64,000 bases of DNA from Burkholderia singularis (lineage in GTDB: Bacteria; Pseudomonadota; Gammaproteobacteria; Burkholderiales; Burkholderiaceae): contig NZ_FXAN01000051.1 of assembly GCF_900176645.1 (NCBI RefSeq), positions 1 through 64,000 on the forward strand, read 5' to 3'. The notes below the pieces were generated by a model. The model searched no databases. It had not been told where the DNA came from and saw only the letters and a list, made by a program, of their open reading frames with translations. Both the position numbers and the translations under genes were made by a program. Shown here piece after piece: positions 47,446-55,653 of this stretch. The number at the start of each line of letters is the position of its first letter. Position 1 is the stretch's first letter.

Positions 47446-48792
47446 ATGAAACGCGCCAGCATCGTACCCTCGCCCGACGGCTATTATCTGAACCGCACCC
47501 CCGTGTTCGCGTTCACGCTGCTCTGCTGCCTGTTCGCGCTATGGGGCACCGCGGCGAACCTGAACGACGTGCTGATCGCGCAATTCAAGAAGTCTTTTTT
47601 CCTGTCCGATTTCGAATCGGCGTTCGTGCAGTCCGCGTTCTATCTCGGCTACTTCTTCCTGGCCATCCCCGCTGCCACCGTGGTGAAGAAATTCAGCTAC
47701 AAGACGACGATCCTCGTCGGCCTGCTGTGCTACACGCTCGGCTGCCTGTTGTTCTTTCCGGCCGCGTCGATGGCGAAATACGGGATGTTTCTCGCCGCCT
47801 TGTTCGTCATCGCCGCCGGTCTGTCGTTTCTCGAAACGGCGGCGAATTCGTATTCGACGCTGATGGGGCCGCGCGAAACCGGCACGCGGCGTCTGAATAT
47901 CTCGCAGACGTTTTATCCGTTCGGCGCGATGGCCGGCGTGTACATGGGCAGCTTCCTGATCTTCAAGGAGGGCGACGCGTCGCACGCGCAGCTTGCCGCG
48001 ATGTCGGCCGCCCAGGCGCGCGTGCATCAGCTCGCGATGATCCAGGCCACGCTCGAGCCGTACAAATGGCTGATCGCCGTGCTCGCGGTGGTGTTCGTCG
48101 TGTTCGCGCTCACGCCCTACCCGGCATGCAAAGGCAACGGCCCGCGCGCGGCGGCGCCCCGGGCCGATGTGCTCGGCACGCTGGCGCGCCTTGCCGGCAA
48201 CCGCCGCTTCGTTGCCGGCATACTCGCGCAGTTCCTGTATGTCGGCGCGCAGGTCGGCGTGTGGAGTTTCACGATCCGGCTCGCGATGCAGATCGGCCAG
48301 CTTTCCGAGCGTGACGCGTCGCGCTACCTGCTCGCGACGTTTTTCGCGTTCTTCGTCGGCAAACTGATCGCGACGTTCGTGATGAAGCGCATCGGCCCGG
48401 CGAAAGTGCTGATCGCCTACGGGCTGCTGTGCATCGCGCTGCTCGCCTACACGATCAGCGTGCATAACATGACGGCCGTGTATGCTGCGGTCGGCGTCAG
48501 CGTATTCCTCGGGCCGTGCTGGCCGACGATCTACGGGCTCACGATCGACGGCCTCGGCAACGATACCGAGTACGGCGGCTCGATTCTGGTGATGAGCATC
48601 GTCGGCGGCGCGGTCGTGCCGTTGATCCAAGGGCTGATCTCCGATCATACGGGCGGCAATATGCAGCTTGCGTTCGTCGTGCCGCTCGCGTGCTTCGTCG
48701 TGATCGTCTGCTACGGCTTCCATTGCCTGCGCCATCTGCCGGCGGCCATGCCCGGCGCGCTTGCCGACACCCGCAACGCCTCGGGAGCCTGA
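47446..48792 (+). CDS. deoP: MFS sugar:proton symporter, FucP-like, probable deoxyribose permease
   Basis: A 448-residue major-facilitator protein with 12 predicted helices. It starts near FALTLLCCLFALWGTAANLNDVLI, a FucP-type first helix. SAFVQSAFYLGYFFLAIPAATVVKKFSYK is the loop 2-3 region and ETAANSYSTLMGP is characteristic of fucose permeases. It is 69 bp after the kinase, with GGAAGGAG before its ATG, and 2 bp before the mutarotase-like gene. It should import a pentose or deoxy-sugar with protons; 2-deoxyribose is inferred from the locus. Confidence 0.82.
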   Translation: MKRASIVPSPDGYYLNRTPVFAFTLLCCLFALWGTAANLNDVLIAQFKKSFFLSDFESAFVQSAFYLGYFFLAIPAATVVKKFSYKTTILVGLLCYTLGCLLFFPAASMAKYGMFLAALFVIAAGLSFLETAANSYSTLMGPRETGTRRLNISQTFYPFGAMAGVYMGSFLIFKEGDASHAQLAAMSAAQARVHQLAMIQATLEPYKWLIAVLAVVFVVFALTPYPACKGNGPRAAAPRADVLGTLARLAGNRRFVAGILAQFLYVGAQVGVWSFTIRLAMQIGQLSERDASRYLLATFFAFFVGKLIATFVMKRIGPAKVLIAYGLLCIALLAYTISVHNMTAVYAAVGVSVFLGPCWPTIYGLTIDGLGNDTEYGGSILVMSIVGGAVVPLIQGLISDHTGGNMQLAFVVPLACFVVIVCYGFHCLRHLPAAMPGALADTRNASGA

Positions 48793-48794
48793 TC

Positions 48795-49865
48795 ATGCGA
48801 GGCGAGATCGAACTGCGCCGCGAAGACTTCCGCGACACGCCGCGCGCGCTATACCGGACCGACGGGCTCACGGCGACCGCGTTCGCGTATCCGTCGGGCG
48901 TCGAGGCGCTGAGGCTCGAGAACCGGCGCGGGCATATCGTCGTGCTGCCGTATCTCGGCCAGATGATCTGGGCGGCTGCGTTCGACGGCCGCGATTTGAC
49001 GATGAAGCATATGTTCCGGCAACCGAGGCGCGCCGCGTCGATCATCGATACATACGGCTGCTTCATGTTTCATAGCGGCATGTTGCGCAACGGCTGCCCC
49101 GGCCCGCACGACACGCACGCGCTGCACGGCGAGATGCCCTGCGCGCCGATGGACCGGGCCGGCATGATCGTCGGTGCCGATGCGCACGGCGCCTACGTCG
49201 AGGTGACGGGCGAATACGAATACGTGCAGGGCTTCGGCAGCCATTACGTCGCGCGCGCGTCGGTGCGCATCGGGGAGCACGATGCGCGCATGCGGATCCG
49301 GATGGAAGTGACCAACCTGGGCGGCGTGCCGATGGATCTGATGTACATGGCGCACTTGAACCACGCGTATGTGCCGGGCGGCCGGTTCGTGCAGTGGCTG
49401 CCGAACGGCGGGCTGCGGCTGCGCGAAAGCGTGCCGGCGCACGTGAAGCCGACCGCCGCGTGGCGCGACTACATGGCCGCGCTGGCGCGCGCGCCCGAGC
49501 GGCTCGACACGCTCGATGCCCCCGCGCTGTACGATCCGGAAATCGTGTTTTTCATGCGGGATGTGCAAACGGATGCGAACGGCGTCGCGCACTTCCTGCT
49601 CGTGCATCCGGACGGCGGCGCATTCCACACCGCCTATCGCCCTGACCAGTTTCCGTATGCGACGCGCTGGATCTTGCACAATGCGGACCAGCAGGTTGCC
49701 GCGTTCGCGCTGCCGTCGACATGCGAGCCGGAAGGCTACGAAGCGGAGCGCCGCAAAGGCCACGTCGCCGTGCTCGCGCCCGCCCAAACGCGCGTGTTCG
49801 AGGTCGTCACTGGTTATCTGGACGCGGCCGGTGTGCGCGATTGCATGGCACGTCGCGATGCGTGA
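48795..49865 (+). CDS. DUF4432/aldose-1-epimerase-like protein, DeoX-like
   Basis: A 356-residue galactose-mutarotase-fold protein. Beta-strand motifs include LRLENRRGHIVVLPYLGQMIWAAAFDGRDLTMKHMF (in parts) near the start. Putative catalytic residues include His in HALHGEMPCAPM and in YMAHLNHAYVPGG, and an acidic residue in the C-terminal GYEAERRKG. The fold family interconverts sugar anomers. DeoX of the Salmonella deoxyribose operon occupies the same position in the operon. It starts 2 bp after the permease stop and is the last gene of the forward operon. A mutarotase function is family-based inference. Confidence 0.75.
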   Translation: MRGEIELRREDFRDTPRALYRTDGLTATAFAYPSGVEALRLENRRGHIVVLPYLGQMIWAAAFDGRDLTMKHMFRQPRRAASIIDTYGCFMFHSGMLRNGCPGPHDTHALHGEMPCAPMDRAGMIVGADAHGAYVEVTGEYEYVQGFGSHYVARASVRIGEHDARMRIRMEVTNLGGVPMDLMYMAHLNHAYVPGGRFVQWLPNGGLRLRESVPAHVKPTAAWRDYMAALARAPERLDTLDAPALYDPEIVFFMRDVQTDANGVAHFLLVHPDGGAFHTAYRPDQFPYATRWILHNADQQVAAFALPSTCEPEGYEAERRKGHVAVLAPAQTRVFEVVTGYLDAAGVRDCMARRDA

Positions 49866-49887
49866 TGCTGGATACCGCACGCTCGCG

Positions 49888-50658
49888 TTACGTCACGAGC
49901 GCGATGCCATGCGCGCGAATCGCCGTTTCGTAATGGCGGCTCAACTGCCCGTCGCAGATCACGTAGTTGAAATCGGCCAGCTCGCCGAAGTAAGCAGCAC
50001 GCACTTCGTCGAATTTCGTATGATCGACGAGCAGGAAGCGGTTTTGCGCGCGCTGCATGACCTTGCGTTTTGCGTCGACTTCGTGGAAATTGAAGCAGGT
50101 GACGCCGCAGCGGTCGCTGACGCCGGCCGCCGAGATGAAGGCTTTCGACACCCGCACGGTATCGAGAATGCTTGCCTCCGCGGCCGATTCGAACACCATG
50201 TTCTTGCGATGATAGACGCCGCCGCACAGAATCACGCTGCAATGCGGCTTTTGCTGCAGTTTCGCAAACACGTTCAGCGAATTGCAGATGGCCGTGAATT
50301 CGAGATCGTCCGCAATGAAGTCGATGATGAACGGCGTCGTGGAGCCGCAATCGACGAAGATCGTGTCGCCGGTTTTCACGAACTGTGCGGCAAGCTTGCC
50401 GATCCGGCGCTTCTCCTCGATCTGCCGGTTGTTCTCGGTGCTGATCAGGTATTCGCCGATGTCGCTGCGCTGCGCGGCGAAATGACGCGTGACATAGCCG
50501 CCGATCAGGCTCAGGCCGTGCGGGTTGTCGGCAAGATCGCGGCGGATCGTCATTTCGGATACGTCGAACAGCTCGGCGACTTCGCGCAGGTGGATCGCGT
50601 TCTGTCCTTGCAGCATGTTCATCAATGTCTTGATCCGCTCGCTTTTCTTGGTTTCCAT
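49888..50658 (-). CDS. deoR: DeoR-family transcriptional repressor, DeoR orthologue
   Basis: A 256-residue regulator very similar in layout to E. coli DeoR. The start METKKSERIKTLMNMLQ is followed by the HTH VAELFDVSEMTIRRDL (about 27-42) and LIGGYVTRH. The sugar-phosphate-sensing domain has KRRIGKLAAQFVKTGDTIFVDCGSTTPFII, NSLNVF, LCGGVYH, SAAGVS and LLVDHTKFDEVR. ATG at 50658 is taken in place of long upstream extensions because it reproduces the E. coli METRREERI-like start. It would respond to deoxyribose-5-phosphate. It is divergent from deoC and convergent with the kinase operon. An 11-bp palindrome TTTGTAACAAA at 50722-50732 lies between it and deoC. Confidence 0.92.
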   Translation of the reverse strand: METKKSERIKTLMNMLQGQNAIHLREVAELFDVSEMTIRRDLADNPHGLSLIGGYVTRHFAAQRSDIGEYLISTENNRQIEEKRRIGKLAAQFVKTGDTIFVDCGSTTPFIIDFIADDLEFTAICNSLNVFAKLQQKPHCSVILCGGVYHRKNMVFESAAEASILDTVRVSKAFISAAGVSDRCGVTCFNFHEVDAKRKVMQRAQNRFLLVDHTKFDEVRAAYFGELADFNYVICDGQLSRHYETAIRAHGIALVT

Positions 50659-50797
50659 GCCTGTCCGTTGTCCGCCTGTCGCTCGTCGGGCCGGGTGCGC
50701 GGGCCCGGCAGAAATGCCGTATTTGTAACAAACCGCTATGAAAACATCAACTTTGCCGCGCGGCGCGCTGCCGCACGGCCCTTTGGAGTCCTGAAAC

Positions 50798-51475
50798 ATG
50801 TCGTATTCCCCTGCCCAGCTCGCCCACATGATCGACCACACGCTGCTCGCGGCCGACGCCGGCGACGCGCAGATCCGCACGCTCTGCCGCGAGGCCGCTG
50901 AGCATCGTTTCTACTCGGTCTGCGTGAATTCGGCCAACGTCGCGCTTGCCGCACGCGAGCTGGCCGGCACCGGCGTGAAGGTGTGCGCGGTCGTGGGTTT
51001 TCCGCTTGGCGCGAGCCTGTCGGCCGCGAAGGCGTTCGAGGCGTCGGCCGCGATCTCGGCGGGCGCCGGCGAAATCGACATGGTGATCAATCTCGGCGCG
51101 CTCAAGAGCGGCCGCCTCGACGACGTGAAGGCCGACATCGCGGCCGTGCACGCGGCCTGCGGCGCCGTGCCGCTGAAGGTGATTCTCGAGACGGGCTTGC
51201 TGAGCGATGACGAGAAAGTGCGCGTTTGCGAACTTTGCCGCGACCTCGGCGTGGCGTTCGTGAAGACTTCGACGGGGTTCGGTCACGGCGGCGCGACGCT
51301 TGCGGACGTTGCGCTGATGCGCCGTGCCGTCGGGCCTGACGTGGGCGTGAAGGCGTCCGGCGGCGTGCGTGATCGCGAGGCCGCGATCTCGATGATCGAG
51401 GCCGGCGCCACGCGGCTCGGCACAAGCTCCGGCGTCGCGATCGTCACCGGCGGCGGCAGCGAAGCGGCGTATTGA
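50798..51475 (+). CDS. deoC: Deoxyribose-phosphate aldolase
   Basis: A 225-residue class I aldolase (DERA). The Schiff-base Lys lies in [16 protein letters not shown] (about residue 153). The partner acidic residue is in CAVVGFPLG and [14 protein letters not shown] (about 90-105), and [10 protein letters not shown] carries the proton-relay Lys. GGAG lies 10 bp before the ATG. It splits 2-deoxyribose-5-phosphate to acetaldehyde and glyceraldehyde-3-phosphate. It is transcribed away from deoR across a 139-bp shared promoter region and converges with the hydroxy-acid dehydrogenase gene. Confidence 0.96.
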   Translation: MSYSPAQLAHMIDHTLLAADAGDAQIRTLCREAAEHRFYSVCVNSANVALAARELAGTGVKVCAVVGFPLGASLSAAKAFEASAAISAGAGEIDMVINLGALKSGRLDDVKADIAAVHAACGAVPLKVILETGLLSDDEKVRVCELCRDLGVAFVKTSTGFGHGGATLADVALMRRAVGPDVGVKASGGVRDREAAISMIEAGATRLGTSSGVAIVTGGGSEAAY

Positions 51476-51583
51476 GCGGCTATTGAGCGGCGCAGGTCGA
51501 TTCGATCGGCGTCGGACGCGCCGGCTGCGGCCGGCCCGTGCCTCGGTGTGTCTCGGCATGTCGTTAAGCGCCGAGTGTGTCCG

Positions 51584-52756
51584 TCACGCACGCGATGCGC
51601 CATCGGCCTGCGTTGCGCGCCTATCGACCAGCACCGACCGGTCGACGTCGGTGACGAGACGCTTGCCGGTCAAGGCCATCGTGATATCCAGTTCGTTGCG
51701 AATGATCTCGAGCGCGCGCGTGACGCCGTCGCGCCCGCCCGCGCCGAGCCCGTACAGAAACGGCCGGCCGATATACACGCCGCGCGCGCCGAGCGCGAGC
51801 GCTTTGAGCACGTCCTGCCCGCAGCGGATGCCGCCGTCGAGATGGACCTCGATGCGCTGGCCCACGGCATCGACGATGTGCGGCAGCATGCTGATCGACG
51901 ACGGCGCGCCGTCGAGCTGACGCCCGCCGTGGTTCGATACGATCAGCGCATCCGCGCCGCTGTCGGCCGCGGCGCGCGCATCGTCCTCGTCGAGAATGCC
52001 TTTCAGAATGAGCTTGCCGTTCCAGCGCGACTTGATCCATTCGATATCCCGCCACGACAGCCGCGGATCGAACTGCTCGGCGGTCCACGCGGACAGCGAC
52101 GACAAATCCGACACGTTGCGCGCATGCCCGACGATATTGCCGAACGAGCGGCGCTGCGTGCGCGCCATGCCGAGACACCAGCGCGGGCAACGCGCCATCT
52201 GCCACAAATGCAGCGGCGTGAGCTTCGGGGGCGCGGACAGGCGGTTGCGCAGATCCTTGTGCCGCTGACCGAGAATCTGCAAATCGAGTGTCACGATCAA
52301 CGCCGAGCAGCGCGCCGCCTTCGCGCGCTCGATCAACGCCGCGACGAAATCGCGGTCCTTCATCACGTACAGTTGGAACCAGAACGGCTTTGCCGTGTGC
52401 GTGGCGACGTCCTCGATCGAGCAGATGCTCATCGTCGACAGCGAGAACGGCACGCCGAACGCCTCGGCCGCCTGCGCGGCGAGAATTTCGCCGTCTGCGT
52501 GCTGCATGCCGGTCAGACCGGTCGGCGCGATCGCGACGGGCATCGACGCGCTCTGGCCGGCCATCGTCGTCGCGAGCGACCGGTTGCTCATGTCGACGAG
52601 CACGCGCTGGCGCAGCTTGATCGCCTCGAAATCCGTCTCGTTCGCGCGGTAAGTGCCCTCGGTCCACGAACCGCTGTCCGCGTAATCGAAAAACAGTTTC
52701 GGCACGCGGCGGCGCGCGCAGGCTTTGAGATCGTCGATGGTCAATGCATTCTTCAT
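51584..52756 (-). CDS. FMN-dependent alpha-hydroxy-acid dehydrogenase (L-lactate dehydrogenase/LldD-like)
   Basis: A 390-residue TIM-barrel flavoprotein. FMN contacts are PVAIAPTGLTGM, STMSICSIEDVA and QLYVMKDRD. The catalytic stretch LIVSNHGGRQLDGAPSS holds the active-site His/Arg (about 285-300), and FMN-phosphate binding is in VHLDGGIRCGQDVLKALALGARGVYIGRPFLYG (in parts). ATG 52756 gives the usual start KNALTIDDLKACARRRVPKLFFDYADSGS. It oxidises a 2-hydroxy acid to a 2-keto acid, donating to quinone or O2. Next to a deoxyribose locus it may act on lactate or another hydroxy acid; that link is only positional. Confidence 0.88.
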   Translation of the reverse strand: MKNALTIDDLKACARRRVPKLFFDYADSGSWTEGTYRANETDFEAIKLRQRVLVDMSNRSLATTMAGQSASMPVAIAPTGLTGMQHADGEILAAQAAEAFGVPFSLSTMSICSIEDVATHTAKPFWFQLYVMKDRDFVAALIERAKAARCSALIVTLDLQILGQRHKDLRNRLSAPPKLTPLHLWQMARCPRWCLGMARTQRRSFGNIVGHARNVSDLSSLSAWTAEQFDPRLSWRDIEWIKSRWNGKLILKGILDEDDARAAADSGADALIVSNHGGRQLDGAPSSISMLPHIVDAVGQRIEVHLDGGIRCGQDVLKALALGARGVYIGRPFLYGLGAGGRDGVTRALEIIRNELDITMALTGKRLVTDVDRSVLVDRRATQADGASRA

Positions 52757-53224
52757 GTTGGTCTTCCGGGGTGTCGGCTCGATACGCGTGAAGATATCCG
52801 ATCGGGCGCGGCCGGCAAACCGCGGCGTGAAGCGCAAGGCCGCGCGGCGGCGCGCCGCACGCGCCGGCTGCCGGCGTGCGCTTTGCCGCACGGCGCGGCG
52901 GCATGCGACAGCGCGCCGCATGCCGCCGCCTGCCCAGCGCCGCGTAGCGCTGCGCGGATCCGGGCCGAAATCCGGGCCGGGGAGCCGAATGCACGCGGCC
53001 GGCATCGCCCGCGCGCGGACGTGGAAATCCGCGCGAACGGGCGTGCCGATGCGCGCGGCAACCGGCTCAGCATCAGATCAAGGCAAAATAGAGGTTTTGC
53101 GCTGCCCGGCCCGGATGGACGAGAGGCCGGAGCGGGCCGGACCGAGGCCCGCCGCCGGCGGGCCCGGTTCGTTCCGGGGCCGGCGCGATAGCTCGTCACC
53201 GACGGGCCCAATGGAGTTTTTCCG
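52757..53224. other. Intergenic region, 468 bp, no gene supported
   Basis: Very G+C-rich, dominated by GCGCG runs. No reading frame here has family resemblance and no terminator with a T-run is visible. It must contain the divergent promoters of the hydroxy-acid dehydrogenase and the DUF2760/Hsp70 operon, but I cannot place them. CAAAATAGAGG near 53086 is the only A+T-rich patch. Confidence 0.5.
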
Positions 53225-53806
53225 ATGACCGAACCGAACATTTCATTTGCCGGCAGGCTGTCACTTGCCTTCGGCCTATTCTTTTCCGTGCTCGGCGATC
53301 GCGCGCTCGCGAGCCGCGCCCGCCGGCTGCGCGACGGCGAAGCCGACGCCGCTGCACCCGACGCCGCGCCCGTCACGCCCGCTCAACCCGCCGCGGCTGC
53401 GCCCGCGCCCGCCGATATCGTGCAAGCCAGCCCGGACGCCGCGCTGCAATTGCTTGCGCTGCTGCAGCGCGACGCGCGCCTGATCGATTTCGTCGAGGAA
53501 GACATTGCCGGTTACGCCGACGCGGATATCGGCGCCGCGGCGCGCCTAGTCCATGACGGCTGCCGCAAGGCGCTGCGCGAGCACTTCACGATTCGCCCGG
53601 TGCGTGACGAGGCCGAAGGCACGCGCGTGACGATTCCCGAAGGGTTCGACGCCGCCGCGATCCGCCTGACCGGCAACGTCGTCGGCAAGCCGCCGTTTCA
53701 CGGCAGCATCGGCCATCGCGGCTGGCGCGTCGACGCGGTGAGGCTGCCCAAGCTCAACAACGGACACGACGCGACGATCATCGCGCCGGCGGAGGTGGAA
53801 CTGTGA
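53225..53806 (+). CDS. DUF2760 domain protein
   Basis: A 193-residue protein. A short hydrophobic segment near the N-terminus (LSLAFGLFFSVLGDRAL) is followed by an Ala/Pro-rich linker at about 40-63. The DUF2760 domain covers about 66-193 (DAALQLLALLQRDARLIDFVEEDI, ARLVHDGCRKALREHF, RVTIPEGFD, FHGSIGHRGWRV, and the final EVEL). Function of the domain is unknown. Its last codons overlap the GTG start of the first Hsp70 gene (GTGA), so synthesis of the two is coupled. The same DUF2760-Hsp70-Hsp70 order is familiar from proteobacterial genomes, suggesting it is a dedicated partner or anchor of the chaperones. Confidence 0.85.
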   Translation: MTEPNISFAGRLSLAFGLFFSVLGDRALASRARRLRDGEADAAAPDAAPVTPAQPAAAAPAPADIVQASPDAALQLLALLQRDARLIDFVEEDIAGYADADIGAAARLVHDGCRKALREHFTIRPVRDEAEGTRVTIPEGFDAAAIRLTGNVVGKPPFHGSIGHRGWRVDAVRLPKLNNGHDATIIAPAEVEL

Positions 53807-55650
53807 ACGAGCCGCGTTATTCGATCGGCATCGATCTGGGCACCACCCATTGCGCGCTGTCATACGTGGATCTCACGGCCAGCGACGGCGAGAAAACTCA
53901 TCTCGGCGTGCTGCCGATCACGCAATTGGTCGCGCCGGGCACACTCGAGTCGCCGTCTTTGCTGCCGTCGTTTCTGTATCTGCCGCACCCGGACGAGCTT
54001 GCGCCGGGCGATCTCGCGCTGCCGTGGGCGGCCGAGCGCGATTTCGCGGTCGGCGAACTGGCGCGCAGCCGCGGCGCGGGCACGCCGATTCGTCTCGTGT
54101 CGAGCGCGAAGAGCTGGCTGTGCCATCCGGGCGTCGATCGCCGCGCCGGCATCCTGCCGAGCGATGCGCCGCCGGAAGTCGCGCGCGTGTCGCCGCTCGA
54201 CAGCTCGGCGCGCTATCTGACGCACCTGCGTGACGCGTGGAACCACGCGCATCCCGACGCGCCGTTCGATCAGCAGGACATTACCGTCACGATCCCCGCG
54301 TCGTTCGATCCGGCCGCGCGCGAATTGACCGCCGAGGCCGCGCAGGCGGCGGGCTGCGCGCGCATGACGCTGCTCGAGGAGCCGCAAGCGGCGCTCTATA
54401 GCTGGATCCAGCAAAGCGGCGGCGCATGGCGCAAGGAGGTGAAAGTCGGCGACATCATCCTCGTCGTCGACGTCGGCGGCGGCACGACCGACTTGTCGCT
54501 GATCGCGGTCGTCGAACGCGACGGCAACCTCGAGCTGCACCGCGTCGCGGTGGGCGAGCACATCCTGCTCGGCGGCGACAACATGGATCTGGCGTTGGCG
54601 CATGTCGTCGCGCGCAAGCTGGCCGCGCAAGGCACGCAGGCGGACCCGTGGCAGTTGCGCGCGCTCACCTACGCATGCCGCGGCGCGAAGGAAACGCTGC
54701 TGGGCGATCCGTCGGCGGACGCGGTGCCGCTCGTCGTGCCGAGCCGCGGCTCGAAGCTGATCGGCGGCTCGATTCGCACCGAGCTGACTCGCGCCGAGTT
54801 GACGCAGACGATTCTGGAGGGCTTCTTACCGCAGGTCGACGCGGCGGCGCGGCCCGTTGCCCGCACGCGCGCGGGCTTGACGCAGCTCGGCCTGCCCTAC
54901 GCGCAGGACGCGGGCATCACGCGGCACCTCGCGGCGTTCCTCGGCCGCCAGGTTGCCGCGCTCGCGGATCTCGACGGCTTGCAGCACGCGCAGCCCGCGT
55001 CGGCAAGCTTTCTGCATCCGAGCGCCGTGCTGTTCAACGGCGGCGTGTTCAAGTCATCGCTGCTCGTCGAGCGCGTGCTCGGCACGCTCAACGGCTGGCT
55101 CGCGGCCGAGGGCGCGGCGCCGGCCCGCCTGCTGGGCGGCGCCGATTTCGATCTCGCGGTGGCGCGCGGCGCGGCCTACTACGGTTACGTGAAGCGCGGC
55201 AAGGGTGTGCGCATTCGCGGCGGCACGGCGCGCGCGTATTACGTCGCGGTCGAATCGGCCATGCCGGCCGTGCCGGGGCTCGAGCCGCCGATTCAGGCCC
55301 TCTGCGTCGCGCCGTTCGGCATCGAGGAAGGTTCGGAGGCGGCGCTGCCGCCGCAGGAATTCGGCCTGGTGGTGGGCGAGCCGGTGCAATTCCGGTTTTT
55401 CGGCTCGTCGGTGCGCCGCCAGGATCAGGTCGGCACGCTGCTCGATTTCTGGTCTGCCGACGAGTTGCAGGAACTCGAGCAGATCGAAGCCACGCTGCCG
55501 CCCGAAGGGCGCACGCCCGGCGAGATCGTGCCGGTCAAGCTGCACGCGCGCGTCACCGAGGCCGGCACGCTCGAACTCGAAGCGGTGCCGAGCGGCACGA
55601 ACGAACGCTGGAAGGTGGAGTTCGACGTGCGCGGCGGCGCGAACGCCTGA
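53803..55650 (+). CDS. Hsp70-family protein (first of pair)
   Basis: A 615-residue actin-fold ATPase. Phosphate-1 motif IGIDLGTTHCALSYVD is at residues 8-23, phosphate-2 VVDVGGGTTDLSLIAV near 222, and LLEEPQAALYSW at about 193. ILLGGDNMDLALAH and VLFNGGVFKSSLL (adenosine motif) follow. The N-terminal ATPase covers about 1-430. The remainder is a short beta-rich domain (EFGLVVGEPVQFRFFGSS and GEIVPVKLHARVTEAGTLELEAV) rather than a full DnaK substrate domain with lid. It uses GTG at 53803. With the next gene it forms a divergent Hsp70 pair with no DnaJ or GrpE nearby; the client is unknown. Confidence 0.88.
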   Translation: MNEPRYSIGIDLGTTHCALSYVDLTASDGEKTHLGVLPITQLVAPGTLESPSLLPSFLYLPHPDELAPGDLALPWAAERDFAVGELARSRGAGTPIRLVSSAKSWLCHPGVDRRAGILPSDAPPEVARVSPLDSSARYLTHLRDAWNHAHPDAPFDQQDITVTIPASFDPAARELTAEAAQAAGCARMTLLEEPQAALYSWIQQSGGAWRKEVKVGDIILVVDVGGGTTDLSLIAVVERDGNLELHRVAVGEHILLGGDNMDLALAHVVARKLAAQGTQADPWQLRALTYACRGAKETLLGDPSADAVPLVVPSRGSKLIGGSIRTELTRAELTQTILEGFLPQVDAAARPVARTRAGLTQLGLPYAQDAGITRHLAAFLGRQVAALADLDGLQHAQPASASFLHPSAVLFNGGVFKSSLLVERVLGTLNGWLAAEGAAPARLLGGADFDLAVARGAAYYGYVKRGKGVRIRGGTARAYYVAVESAMPAVPGLEPPIQALCVAPFGIEEGSEAALPPQEFGLVVGEPVQFRFFGSSVRRQDQVGTLLDFWSADELQELEQIEATLPPEGRTPGEIVPVKLHARVTEAGTLELEAVPSGTNERWKVEFDVRGGANA

Positions 55651-55653
55651 GCG

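Noticed and set aside
48849-49880. Long minus-strand open frame opposite the mutarotase-like gene, and similar long frames opposite many genes
   Set aside because: Shadow frames of G+C-rich coding sequence; the opposite strand has clear family motifs, these do not.
51476-51583. GC-rich hairpin GCCGGC...GCCGGC between deoC and the hydroxy-acid dehydrogenase
   Set aside because: No T-run on either strand, and such repeats are frequent by chance at this G+C content.
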